From Asterias amurensis (Eukaryota; Echinodermata; Asteroidea; Forcipulatida; Asteriidae): DNA of 64,000 nt. A program made the translations under genes and the position numbers. The stretch covers positions 22,072,501 through 22,136,500 of the forward strand of contig NC_092650.1 of NCBI RefSeq assembly GCF_032118995.1, read 5' to 3'. Under the pieces are notes generated by a model. It made no database searches and was not told the DNA's origin. It worked only from the letters and a program-made list of their open reading frames with translations. Shown here in pieces: positions 21,501-32,090 of this stretch (position 1 is its first letter; each line of letters opens with the position of its first letter).

Positions 21501-24500
21501 GTCATGTGAGGTCACGCACACGAAACAAAATGAAGACCTTATTTATTCCTCCCCAATCCCGCAAACAGAAACCTACGGTCTCTTGTGGCTGATTTGTTAT
21601 AAATTTTCAAACATTTAAAATACAACACCTTTAAGATGACGTCACGTGACTTCTGATTATGTCATAATGACATCCTTGTTTCGCAATGATCATTGCACCA
21701 ATACCTTTCATCCCTGAAAATTTCATTGCAATTGCTCATTGGGAACATTGCAAATCAGCACTTATATGAAATTTTTCTGAAGATGACAAATAAAAAAAAT
21801 AACAATAATAATAATAAACTAGAGCTAAATTGCATTTGTGCACAAATGCAGAGCTGTTTCGTCAACAAAAATTTCAAATTTCTCAACTGAGTTTTAAATT
21901 TGTTGGGTATTCAAAGCAATTTTACCCAATGTGGCATAAATAAAAAATAATTTGGATTATACCATATTCAGATAGCAATTTATGTGTTAAAGGTGCAAAA
22001 ATTGAAAAAATCATAAAAAATCATGTGATGACGTCATCATGACGTCCTTTAATATTTCATAAGAACTTGTCAATATCCAACAACCTACCAAGTTTCAACA
22101 TGATCGCATAATTACTTAGGGAGTTATATTAGTTCAAAAAGTGCACCTTTAAGGCCGCGTCACGTGACCCCCGATGACGTCATTGATCTGAAACTTCACA
22201 CATATGATGGCTGCCTGACAGTTAACTTGTGTGTAAAATTTAAAGTGATTACAAAAAACTTCACCACAGACATCTTCAAAAAGTCCATTTTGAAGAGTTT
22301 TCATCCTGCCGCTAGAGGGTGCCGTTGCAATTTGTGACGTCATTGGTATTTTTTTTGAACTGCCCACCCTTGCCACGCACTAACATCGTTAAAAGCAACT
22401 TCATATCTTTTTCCAATTTTGAATTAGAGGGCCACTTCCGGTTTCGACCGGAAGTAGAGGTCATGTGAGGTCACGCACACGAAACAAAATGAAGACCTTA
22501 TTTATTCCTCCCCAATCCCGCAAACAGAAACCTACGGTCTCTTGTGGCTGATTTGTTATAAATTTTCAAACATTTAAAATACAACACCTTTAAGATGACG
22601 TCACGTGACTTCTGATTATGTCATAATGACATCCTTGTTTCGCAATGATCATTGCACCAATACCTTTCATCCCTGAAAATTTCATTGCAATTGCTCTTTG
22701 GGAACATTGCAAATCAGCACTTATATGAAATTTTTCTGAAGATGACAAATAAAAAAAAAAAAAATAATAATAATAATAAAAAAAACTTTAACAAAAACAA
22801 GAGCTGTTTCGCTGCGCTTCGCTACGAAACAGCTAAAAAAACTTTAACAAAAACAAGAGCTGTTTCGCTGCGCTTCGCTACGAAACAGCTAATAATAATA
22901 AAAAAAACTTTAACAAAAACAAGAGCTGTTTCGCTGCGCTTCGCTACGAAACAGCTAATAATAATAATATTAAAAAAAACTTTAACAAAAACAAGAGCTG
23001 TTTCGCTGCGCTTCGCTACGAAACAGCTAATAATAAACTAGACATGATTGCATTTGTGCACAAATGCAGAGCTGTTTCGTTAATAACAGGTTAAATTTTG
23101 TCAACTTAATTTGAAATTTCATCTTTTTTTAAAGCAGTTATTACTAATCCAGTCTATTAAAAAAAAAAAAATTGGATTATACCATGTTCGGATAGCAATT
23201 TATTCGTTAAAGGTGCAAAAATTGAAAAAGTCATAAAATATCGTGTGATGACGTCACTATGACGTCATTTCACAATTCACGAGAGCTTGCCAATATCTAA
23301 CAACCTACCAAGTTTCAACATAATCGCATAATTACTTAGAGAGTTATATCAGTTCAAAAAGTGCACCTTTAAGGCCGCGTCACGTGACCCCCAATGACGT
23401 CATTGATCTGAAACTTCACACATATGATGGCTGCCTGACAGTTAACGTGTGTGTAAAATTTGAAGTGATTACAAAAAACTTCACCACACACATCTTCAAA
23501 AAGTCCATTTTGACGAGTTTTCAACCTGCCACTAGAGGGCGCCGTTGCATTTTGTGACGTCATTGGTATTTTTTTTGAACTGCCCACCCTTGCCACGCAC
23601 TAACATCGTTAAAAGCAACTTCATATCTTTTTCCAATTTTGAATTAGAGGGCCACTTCCGGTTTCGACCGGAAGTAGAGGTCATGTGAGGTCACGCACAC
23701 AAAACAAAATGAAGACCTTATTTATCCCTCCCCAATCCCGCAAACAGAAACCTACGGTCTCTTGTGGCTGATTTGTTATAAATTTTCAAACATTTAAAAA
23801 ACAACACCTTTAAGATGACGTCACGTGACTTCTGATTATGTCATAATGACATCCTTGTTTCGCAATGATCGTTGCACCAATACCTTTCATCCCTGAAAAT
23901 TTCATTGCAATTGCTCATTGGGAACATTGCAAATCAGCACTTATATGAAATTTTTCTGAAGATGACAGATAAAAAAAAAAATAATAATAATAATAATAAA
24001 AAAAACTTTAACAAAAACAAGAGCTGTTTCGCTGCGCTTCGCTACGAAACAGCTAAAAAAACTTTAACAAAAACAAGAGCTGTTTCGCTGCGCTGCGCTA
24101 CGAAACGGCTAATAAGATTAGGGCCCCTAACTAAAACTTAAATTAAAAGACAGTGGACACTATGGTCATTGTTTGTTATTATCAAAGACCAGTCTTCTCA
24201 CTTGGCTTGGTGTGTATCTCAACATATGCATAAAATAACAAACCTGTGAAAATTTGTTTGAGCTCAAGCGGTCGTCAAAGTTGCGAGATAATAATGAGAA
24301 GAAAAAAGACCCTTGCCTTGTCATTTGAAGTTGTGTGCTTTCAGATGCTTGAAGTTGATTTCGTGACCTCAAATTCTAAATATATGAGGTCTCAAAATCA
24401 AATTCGTTGAAAATTACTTCTTTCTCGAAAACTAGGTCACTTCAGAGGGAGCTGTTTCTCACAATGTTTTATACTACCAACCTCTCCCCATTACGAGTAG

Positions 24501-27371
24501 GCCCCTAATCAAGAAAGGTTTTATGATATTATTATTTTGAGTAACTACCAATAGTGTCCACTGCTTTTAAGAAGAACAATAAAAATAGATAGGCCCTAAC
24601 TTCTAACCCTAATCCTTTTTTAAATTATTTTTTAAGGTAGTTTTTGGTATGCTACAGTCGTTTGACCAGTTCGGGATCACTTTTTGAATTCACATTGTTT
24701 TTTTGTTGCAATCTCTTTGATATCTTAAACAAAAAAGTTTATCAGTTTACCTAAACATGTCATAAAACTCACCAAGTATTCACTGACGAAAAAATATTAG
24801 TTCTTTTGAAGAGGCTTTGAGAAAAGTATCGTCACCTGTTTGACCAGTTCAGGATCAGTTGAATCTATTCTGAATCAGTAGAGTGCCCTTTGTTGCAAAC
24901 CCATAGTCCCATTCATAAAACTGTCTCTCAAGGACACGAAACTTCAGAGGTGTGTTGGCATGGACTTGGACTTCCTTTCTTTAGTGAATGTCATGCAAGT
25001 GTGCTCACTAGCAGCGCAAAAACCCAGCCACAAAACCCCAAAACAACAGCAAAGGCAAATGAAAAAGTGAAGCGAACCTAAAAAGCAATATTGACCCCTC
25101 CAAGTTTAATTTTCTCACAAAATAAAAAATCTACAAGAATTTGTTGAAGTAATGTTTCTCAAAATCAACTAAATAAACTTTCTACTGCAGTAGTATGATT
25201 TTACCATACTTACTGACTTCGTAAGTTAGTGCGGCACAATTTGACGCAATGAGATGTTGAGTGATCCCGAACTGGTCAAGGGTAAGCTGCCCGTCCAAAG
25301 AAGATTTTGGGATCTTCGTCACCTCAAAAAAAACAAGATGACTGCACAGTATCTACAGGAATGTCTTTTTACACATTCTTATCATTTTACATAAATATTT
25401 TTTGCCCCGGCACTCGAATTCTACAGGTAAGAAGTTTTAACAGTGTTTTTCAACCAACATTTTTAAACAAAAAAATAATAAATTTCGCAGACAACCTTCA
25501 GGAAAACAGCCATAATTTATTTGCTGATGATGTTTGGCACCTTATTTTGGGTTTGTTGGTTTAATGATTGTTAATCTTCACATTTATCAACAGAAATTGG
25601 TAATAATGAGAAGTGATATAATTATTTGGTTATTGCAAAGTTGAAGTGATCCCGAACTGGTCAATGATCCCGAACTGGTCAAATGACTGTAATATTTGTG
25701 TAATCACTGCGAAAAAACCCCAGTTCACACTTATCTCTACTTCTAACTAAGACAAAGAAAAGGGGTTTGCCCAATTGTGTTTTGGTTGTTCTGTGTTTTA
25801 ACTTCATTGCACGTGAAGGAAGAAGATTGTTATTGTTAATGTTATTAGAGAGTTTGGATAATATAGGATAGTGGCTTCTTTATTAGCGTTCATATCAGTC
25901 ACTTAGTAATGCTCATACATAGCGCTTCAACATTCAGGATTTTCCTGCAAGGCATGTGCTGTGGGACTACTTTTCAAATATTGCCGTTTCATGCAAGTTG
26001 CATTTTGCCAGAGAAAAATGAGGTGATATATTATTTCTTTATTTAATTTCTCAGATTGAAATCGACATAGAGCCAACAGATAAGGTAATCGAAAAAACAA
26101 AACAATTATTTTGCATTCTTCGTTCTCAGTCAAACCAACACAGTTGATCAGGTTTCTCGGACTTCCAAGCTACACAACAGCATTGTAGAATACTCTCATA
26201 CCAGTATAGTTTCTTCCCAATTGTCATCTGTATCTGGAACACCCTACCAGCCACCGTGGTCTCAGCTCAGTCTTTGGAGATCTTCTGGAGCCGCCTGAAT
26301 CCACTCGCCCTCGGATAGTCTACCACACCAACTTCTTTTTACTTGCATCTTGACTTCAGTTTGCAGCACATTTTGTTGATATGTGTTCCTGTGACCAGGC
26401 ACATATGCGACCAAGTACAAATATACTCCTCTGGAGGGTTAGTTAGTGGAAAATAGCTAGATAAGTGATTCAAATAAGGCGTCCTTGAATTCATTACCAG
26501 AGGTATAGCAATAACATAACAATGGAGACTCCTGATTTTCACCACTGCTACAAACCCAGTACCATGCCCGCTGAGTGCAGTTTGCAAATTAAATACTGTA
26601 TTTGTACTCTTTCTGTTCCTGATACGCTTTCTAGGTTGAAAGGATAAAGGAAAGAGTAGAGGAGAAAGAAGGAATACCACCACCCCAACAGAGACTTATC
26701 TTCAGTGGCAAACAAATGTAAGTTTCACCAGGGAAAGTTTCTTCCAAATAATCTTGACGCTATTGTTACTTTGATTGAGGTACTTGCAAGATGCGAAACA
26801 AGTAGCGCAAACTTGATTTGTTTAGAATGGTTGTTTCAATTTTTATCTATTTGGCCATTGCGACAAGAAAGCAACTTACAGGCAGTCATAAGAAGATAAA
26901 AATTGTAACTTTGAAACATTTGGTTTGCGGTAACACCATGTGTCTATATACTTAACTTGCTGTGTATATTTGAGAACTTGTCTTGCTCTATTCTACTACA
27001 CAGAGCAGATTTTTTTGGAATTAGGGAAACTTCTAAGTTCTGAAAAGAACTGTTGTGCTTTTTAACTACTACCTGGGCAGAAGGTAGAAAGTCGGCTTGT
27101 ACTACTACTTTAGCTGCAGTGGATTGAGGGGACTTCTCGTATAGACTAGCCTGCACGCGTCATCAGTAATCTGTAATTTGGATTCAAGAAAATTTGCCAT
27201 TGAAAGCACCTCACATGGTGCATGGTCATAAATATAGTAAATTCACACTCATTTGTGGTTTCCTCTCCTCTTTCTGTCTTCAGGAATGACGACAAGACGG
27301 CCCAAGAGTACAAAGTTCAAGGAGGATCTGTGCTTCATCTAGTCCTCGCCCTGAGAGGGGGCTCGCTGTGA
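18537..27371 (+). CDS. NEDD8: NEDD8 ubiquitin-like modifier, complete
   Basis: NEDD8 is the ubiquitin-like protein that is conjugated mainly to cullins and activates SCF-type ubiquitin ligases. Five coding exons (18537-18554, 18668-18685, 26055-26084, 26635-26717, 27284-27371) join in phase to 78 codons. The start reads [22 protein letters not shown], then [28 protein letters not shown] and [13 protein letters not shown]. Ile44, Lys48, Ala72 and Gly75-Gly76 are conserved. Ala72, where ubiquitin has Arg, and the N-terminal [28 protein letters not shown] distinguish it from ubiquitin when read in two parts. The tail after the diglycine is only Ser-Leu, shorter than the human five-residue tail, and must be cut by a UCHL3/SENP8-type hydrolase. 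Intron 2 is 7.4 kb and carries a large tandem array. GMPR lies head to head upstream. Confidence 0.97.
18668..18685 (+). CDS. NEDD8: NEDD8 exon 2 (18 nt microexon)
   Basis: Six codons, TLTGKE, between TTTTTTTTACAG and GTATGT. Phase 0-0. Confidence 0.93.
20795..20850 (+). repeat. Hairpin module, one copy (end of unit 2)
   Basis: CTTTAACAAAAACAAG, then AGCTGTTTCG...CGAAACAGCT (10 bp perfect stem). It follows an A-rich and TAA-rich tract and precedes CTAG of the next unit. Confidence 0.8.
22780..23034 (+). repeat. Hairpin module, four copies (end of unit 4)
   Basis: Four ~60 bp repeats, each CTTTAACAAAAACAAG plus the AGCTGTTTCG/CGAAACAGCT stem around CTGCGCTTCGCTA, separated by AATAATAAT. Confidence 0.9.
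23998..24113 (+). repeat. Hairpin module, two copies (end of unit 5)
   Basis: Two copies as above; the last is slightly diverged (CGAAACGGCT) and closes the array. Confidence 0.85.
24143..24570 (+). mobile_element. TTAA MITE, family A, copy
   Basis: TTAAAAGACAGTGGACACTA at the left, GTGTCCACTGCTTTTAA at the right; body as in other family A copies. Confidence 0.8.
24655..25689. mobile_element. Nonautonomous Tc1/mariner-like element
   Basis: Ends CAGTCGTTTGACCAGTTCGG and its inverse CCGAACTGGTCAAATGACTG, flanked by TA on both sides as in Tc1/mariner. The subterminal motif TTGACCAGTTCGGGATCA recurs inside (24835, 25262, 25645). No transposase frame in 1035 bp. Confidence 0.8.
26055..26084 (+). 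CDS. NEDD8: NEDD8 exon 3
   Basis: Ten codons, [10 protein letters not shown], between TTTCTCAG and GTAATC. Phase 0-0. Confidence 0.95.
26130..26460 (+). mobile_element. LINE C-terminal fragment, decayed
   Basis: One frame reads [40 protein letters not shown]: the C-terminal FxPxxIxxWNxLP...SLxxFxxRL pattern of L2/Jockey-type reverse transcriptases. It begins about 45 bp after NEDD8 exon 3. Confidence 0.6.
26635..26717 (+). CDS. NEDD8: NEDD8 exon 4
   Basis: [20 protein letters not shown] then LIFSGKQ, ending in phase 2 before GTAAGT. The acceptor is GCTTTCTAG. Confidence 0.96.
26932..27140 (+). mobile_element. MITE family I, copy
   Basis: GGTTTGCGGTAACACCATGT start and AACTTCTAAGTTCTGAAAAG inside. 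It lies about 145 bp before the NEDD8 exon 5 acceptor. Confidence 0.7.
27284..27371 (+). CDS. NEDD8: NEDD8 exon 5 with stop
   Basis: Completes Met50, then [20 protein letters not shown] and [11 protein letters not shown]. The acceptor is TGTCTTCAG. Confidence 0.97.
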
Positions 27372-28850
27372 CCCACTAGCATCAATGAAAGAAAAGATCA
27401 GTTAAACAGAATTTCAGTAGAAAATATCATAACTCATGCATCTGTGGCTAGAGGGCCAAGCAGTTACGTTCAAATGTTACAAGCTTTACTTGAACCAAAC
27501 TCCTCAAGATTTGTAGAATCCATTGGTCCGGAATCCACTAGCCAGGAACTATCTAAGACTCAAATGTATCTGCTATCCTTTGTACATGTGAAGCTCAGCA
27601 TGGTGGTTTGGCAATGCAGTACCACTTTGGTTGGATTTTCATGGATTTGGGGTTCAAAATCAAGGGCAAATTCTTGTTGCTGTAATCTCACAATGTTGTC
27701 ACTGTTGAAGTATGCTAAGTAAGGCGTATTATGCAGAGCCATTTGGACATTTTTGTGAAATGCTTAAATGTGGTGGGATGTGTTTTTTTTTTTTGGGGGG
27801 GGGGAGGGGCCTAAAGAAAGGGACAACTACCGGTAATAAAATAAACACTCTAATGTTAAATGTTCAAATGTACATGTATTGCTTTGGCATCTGTGTTCTT
27901 CGTGGAATTAACTATGTCAAATGCTCAGAGGGAAGGGATTTTTTTTTTTTCAAATAGACTCGGAAAATGGGTCAACTTAAAAAAAAATGTAGCATAACAT
28001 TTGCAATGTGCATGCATTTCTGTTTTTGTTTGGAGGGTCACATGTGCAGAAGTTTACCGTTCTGTGTTTTGCTTGGTATTTGAATTGGCCAAAACATTTT
28101 TTTTTGGGGGGGGGGTTTTGTTTATAAAAACAAGAATTAAAATAAAGTGCTAACCCAACTGGTATGTATCTATGACTAGTTTTTGAAAGAGGTTGGGGGG
28201 GGGGGGGGGCGTTAATGGTGTCTTAAAAAAAAATGTATCACAAATTGTGATTCACAATCGATGGCATGCTTAAAGTAATTTATTGTTAATTAAAGAGCAA
28301 AATTAAAAAGCAAAACAAAGTGTTGTATTGAAAACAAGGTTGTGAACTTTTCTGTGTAGCTTCAGTGAAACTTGCTGGACCCACACAAATGACTAGGAAC
28401 TAATCCTTGACGAGATTTTTGCCATAGACCTTTTTGCAAACTCTAACTGTTGAATGAGGTGCATGCTGGTCTAGCTTGACCAGCATCGGGCCTAGAGTGT
28501 GCGTACCCAGTATTTGCAATAACCTCATGGCATGCCCAACAGTTTTCTTTTCGGTGTATGGTTCACATACATTTCTACTGTTGATTTAATATGACTAATC
28601 GACATTGTAAAAACTTAACATACTCTTTTTTTGTTTACAGAGATTTACCATGTAAACTAGACAGTCCTTTCTGTTGTGTTATGTTTAGTAGTACTGTAAG
28701 TACCACTAGGTACGAAACCTATTGTCTTATTGTTATGCAATTTTGTTGAGTTTTTTTTGCGACTTTTGTTAATTAAATTATTTAACAAAATACTCTTGAT
28801 TGTCCGACATTCTTGTTTAAGTTTTTGTTATTATCCATAGTATAAAGGCA
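27372..28850 (+). other. NEDD8 3' UTR and flank
   Basis: AT-rich with G runs of 10-13 at about 27796, 28107 and 28197. No other gene seen. Confidence 0.5.
27835..28146 (+). terminator. Candidate NEDD8 poly(A) signals
   Basis: AATAAA occurs at 27835 (overlapping a second) and at 28141. Which is used cannot be told from sequence. Confidence 0.35.
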
Positions 28851-28854
28851 TGTC

Positions 28855-28975
28855 CAAAATGGCAACTTCGGCTACAGCTATGGCTAGATCAGCCGTCTGT
28901 CAGTGTTGAAGAATAGGCAGATATGCGTGATCTAGCCGTAGCTGTAGCCAAAGTCGCCATTTCGGAAAAAGCTTT
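28855..28975. mobile_element. Foldback MITE, family L
   Basis: AAATGGCAACTTCGGCTACA and TGTAGCCAAAGTCGCCATTT are inverted around TAGATCAGCC...GTGATCTAGCC. A degenerate relative is at 45950-46055. Confidence 0.7.
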
Positions 28976-29068
28976 ATTGTGTTTAGTTATGTAGATTTCT
29001 GAGGGTTTTAAACCGAGGCGGCCACCGACCGATGCACCCTATGATGGCCGGCTCCCAACACTTTGGCC

Positions 29069-29442
29069 TTAAAGGGAAGGTACACGTTTGGCAATTGTCA
29101 AAGACCAGTGTTCTCACTTGGTGTATCTCAACATAACCATAAAATAACAAACCTGTGAAAATTTGAGCTCAATTGGTCATCAAAGTTGGGAGAAAATGAT
29201 GAAAAAAAACACCCTTGTTGGATGAATTTGTGTGCTTTCAGATAGGAATAAAATACTTCTAGCTACAAGTATTTTAATATTTTAGTGAGAAATAACCCCT
29301 TTTTCAAAAACTAGGTTACTTCAGAGGGAGTCGTTTCCCACAATGTTTTACACAACCAACAGCTCCCCAATGCTCAAAACCAATTCAGTTTTTGAGCTAA
29401 TATTTGTTTTAAGTAATTACCAAACGTATACCTTCCCTTTAA
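29069..29442. mobile_element. TTAA MITE, family B, whole copy
   Basis: Ends TTAAAGGGAAGGTACACGTT and ACGTATACCTTCCCTTTAA. The centre has ACTTCTAGCTACAAGT. Confidence 0.8.
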
Positions 29443-29607
29443 AGGTGGCATTCACAATGCTTCATCAGGCTGAGGATCTGGCAGTGCCCACGGTCAAAAA
29501 CTGAAATGTTAAATACTTTTTTAGTGGAAGGGCCTTGGGGCAAGTACAATAAGTGCATCTTCGCTTAAAAATATAGCCTGTTGCCATGGTTACAGCCCTT
29601 TCAGGCA

Positions 29608-30215
29608 TTTAAAGGCAGTGGCCACTATTGGTAATTACTCAAAATAATTATAAGCATAAAACCTTTCTTAGCGACGAGTAATGGGGAGAGGTTGATGGTA
29701 TAAAACATTATGTGAGAAACGGCTCCCTCTGAAGTGCCATAGTTTAGGAGAAAGAAGTAATTTTCCATGAATTTGATTTCGAGACCTCAGATTTAGAACT
29801 TGAGGTCTCGAAATCAACCATCTAAACGCACACAACTTCATGTGACAAGGGTTATTTTTCTTTCATTATTACCTCGCAACTTTGATGACTGATCGAGCTC
29901 AAATTTTCACAGGTTTGTTATTTTATGCATATGTTGAGATACACTAACTGTGAAGGCTAGTCTTTGACAGTTACCAGTAGTGTCAGGAGCAAAGATGAAC
30001 CAGTGTCCAATATTGTTCTGTGGACCCCTAAGCATGGGAGGAGGAAATCTGGTAGAACGGCAATAACTTACACTGACATTCTCAAAATGGACACGTGACT
30101 TGAATCAACAGATTTCAAGTCAGCAATGGGGGACAGGAAGGCTTGGGGAACCATTGTGATTCGACGACACCACTCGACTTAAGCAAGCAAGTAAGCAAGT
30201 AGTGTCTACTGCCTT
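29608..30215. mobile_element. TTAA MITE, family A, split by an insert
   Basis: The left end TTAAAGGCAGTGGCCACTAT is at 29608 and family A continues to about 29984 (ACCAGTAGTGTC). Unrelated sequence follows, and AGTGTCTACTGCCTTTAA resumes at 30202. Confidence 0.6.
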
Positions 30216-30591
30216 TAAAGCCATTATACACTTTCGGTGAACAGTATTGTCCAAGTCCCACACTTCGTGTATCACAACTTATATTATAAAATAACAAACC
30301 TGTGAAAATTTAGGCTCAATCGGTCATCGGAGTCGGGAGAAAATAACGGGAAAACCCACCCTTGTTTCCCCGCGTTTCGCCGTGTCATGACATGTGTTTA
30401 AAATAAATCCGTAATTCTCGCTATCGAAAATTGATATTGTTTTAATGTTTTCTCAAAGAGTAAAACATTTCATGGAACAGTATTTCAAGAGAAGTCTTTC
30501 ACCATTACCTTCTGTAAACCCTGTAAATTGTTTGTAAATCTATGAACTTTTTTCTTTTTTTTTCTGTACCGAAAGTGCATAATGGCTCTAA
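30215..30591 (+). mobile_element. TTAA MITE, family D, copy 3
   Basis: TTAAAGCCATTATACACTTT to GTGCATAATGGCTCTAA. It abuts the end of a family A copy, sharing one TTTAA. Confidence 0.85.
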
Positions 30592-30806
30592 GGCAAATTT
30601 TGGGGTATGAAAACCTTTTATGTCACTACAAAGTACCACCCATAGTCTTTCTTGAGAAAACAAGTTGATATAACTTTCACCACTTTTGTTGGATTTTCAT
30701 GGATTTGGGGTTCAAATTAAGGGCGAATTTTTTGCTTGTTGTATACTCACAAGGTTATGACTGTTGAAGTATGCTAAGTAAGGTGCATATACAGAGGGAT
30801 GTGGAC

Positions 30807-31195
30807 TTAAAGGAACACGTTGCCTTGGATCGGTCGAGTTGGTCAAAACAAAAGCGTTTGTAACCGTTTTTTATATAATGCATATGGTTGGAAAGATGTT
30901 TTAAAAGTAGAATACAATGATCTACACAAGTTTGCCTCGAAATTGCGTGGTTTTCCTTCTACTGTGCGAACTAACACGTTCGGCCATTTATGGGAGTCAA
31001 AATTTTGACCCCCATAAATGGCCGACGTGTTAGTCGACGAGGTAAAGGAAAACCACGCAATTTTGAGGCATGTTTGTGTGGATCATTGTATTCTACTTTT
31101 ACAAGATCTTTCCAGCCATATGCATTTTATAAAAAACGGTTGCAAACGCTTTCCAAAGACCAACTCGACCGATCCAAGGCAATGTGTTCCTTTAA
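30807..31195. mobile_element. Palindromic TTAA MITE, family C, copy 2
   Basis: TTAAAGGAACACGTTGCCTT to its inverse; centre AAAATTTTGACCCCCATAAA. Confidence 0.88.
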
Positions 31196-31938
31196 CAATG
31201 TTGTGAAATGTTTAAATGAGTTTAGGGGTTAGGAGACCTAAAGAAAAGGACAACTTAAGGGGCAATAGTTTTACTGTGTATTGGGATGAAAATTGTTGTT
31301 TACCTCTTTCTAAATTTGATGAAAATTAATATTGTACACAGAGTGCAAAAATGTCATAATTTCTTCATTCTATCCCATCGCTTTTTTATACTTTGTCGCT
31401 ACCATGGCAACGTCTTAATGTTTGGGGTAAAATATTTTTCCAATAATAGAGCACAACTGACATTTGACATTCCTTAAAAAATACATGCAACAGAATGTAC
31501 ATCATAAACTGTCCCATCACAAAGGGGTGCGACCTATTACTTGGAAAAGCCGTACTCGTACTCGTGGGTGACCGAGTGAGTGAGTGAGTCACAAAAAGCC
31601 TGCACCTTTACATACATGAATGTCAGCGCTTGCACTTGTTAAGAATCTCTTACTCTTTTCTAATAGGTCAAATATCATGCCTGGTACACATTCTGAAGGT
31701 AAAAACCAAAAACAATATACAGTTTATAAGAACTCATCACAATATCATTTTTTTAAAAACACCTTTAGACATTTATTTTAAATACACTTGTTGGATGGAT
31801 ACAATTGATTACAGCTTCTTTATGGTTAAAATATTTGCAGTAAAAAATACATGTAGTATTAAAAAAGCAGAGAAAAATTAAATGATACCCTTATTAATTA
31901 CTTTAAAACACCTTCTTATGGGGCTGTAATCCGAATAG

Positions 31939-32090
31939 GAGACTTACAGGACGCTTGGTGGCAGCAGACTTACCAGGTAAAATCCATTGTTCTTGGTAAT
32001 GTGCGCATGCTCAGAACTATGTTTACAATGGACATTATTTTACCTGGTAAGTCTGCTGCCACATAGCGCCTCAAAGTCTCCCATTGAAAG
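31939..32090. mobile_element. Foldback MITE, family M, copy 1
   Basis: GGTGGCAGCAGACTTACCAG and CTGGTAAGTCTGCTGCCAC are inverted. The same pattern recurs at 60330-60445. Confidence 0.7.

Larger units (their letters stand above)
18873..24113 (+). repeat. 5.2 kb A-B-A-B-A tandem array in NEDD8 intron 2
   Basis: Five ~1 kb units start after CTAG at about 18873 (A), 19834 (B), 20857 (A), 21818 (B) and 23036 (A). A units begin ACATGATT and B units AGCTAAATT, then both carry the palindrome GCATTTGTGCACAAATGC. Alternate units are closer to each other than neighbours, so the repeat that was amplified is an A+B dimer of about 1.98 kb. Each unit has TGACGTCA several times, GTCACGTGAC twice, an ACTTCCGGT/ACCGGAAGT inverted pair, and a CCGCTAGAGGGCG-type motif. 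There is no long reading frame; the recurring frame [15 protein letters not shown] is antisense noise. Confidence 0.93.

Noticed and set aside
19206-23596. Frame [15 protein letters not shown] repeated four times
   Set aside because: It recurs because the array recurs; it breaks in unit 3 and has no family resemblance.
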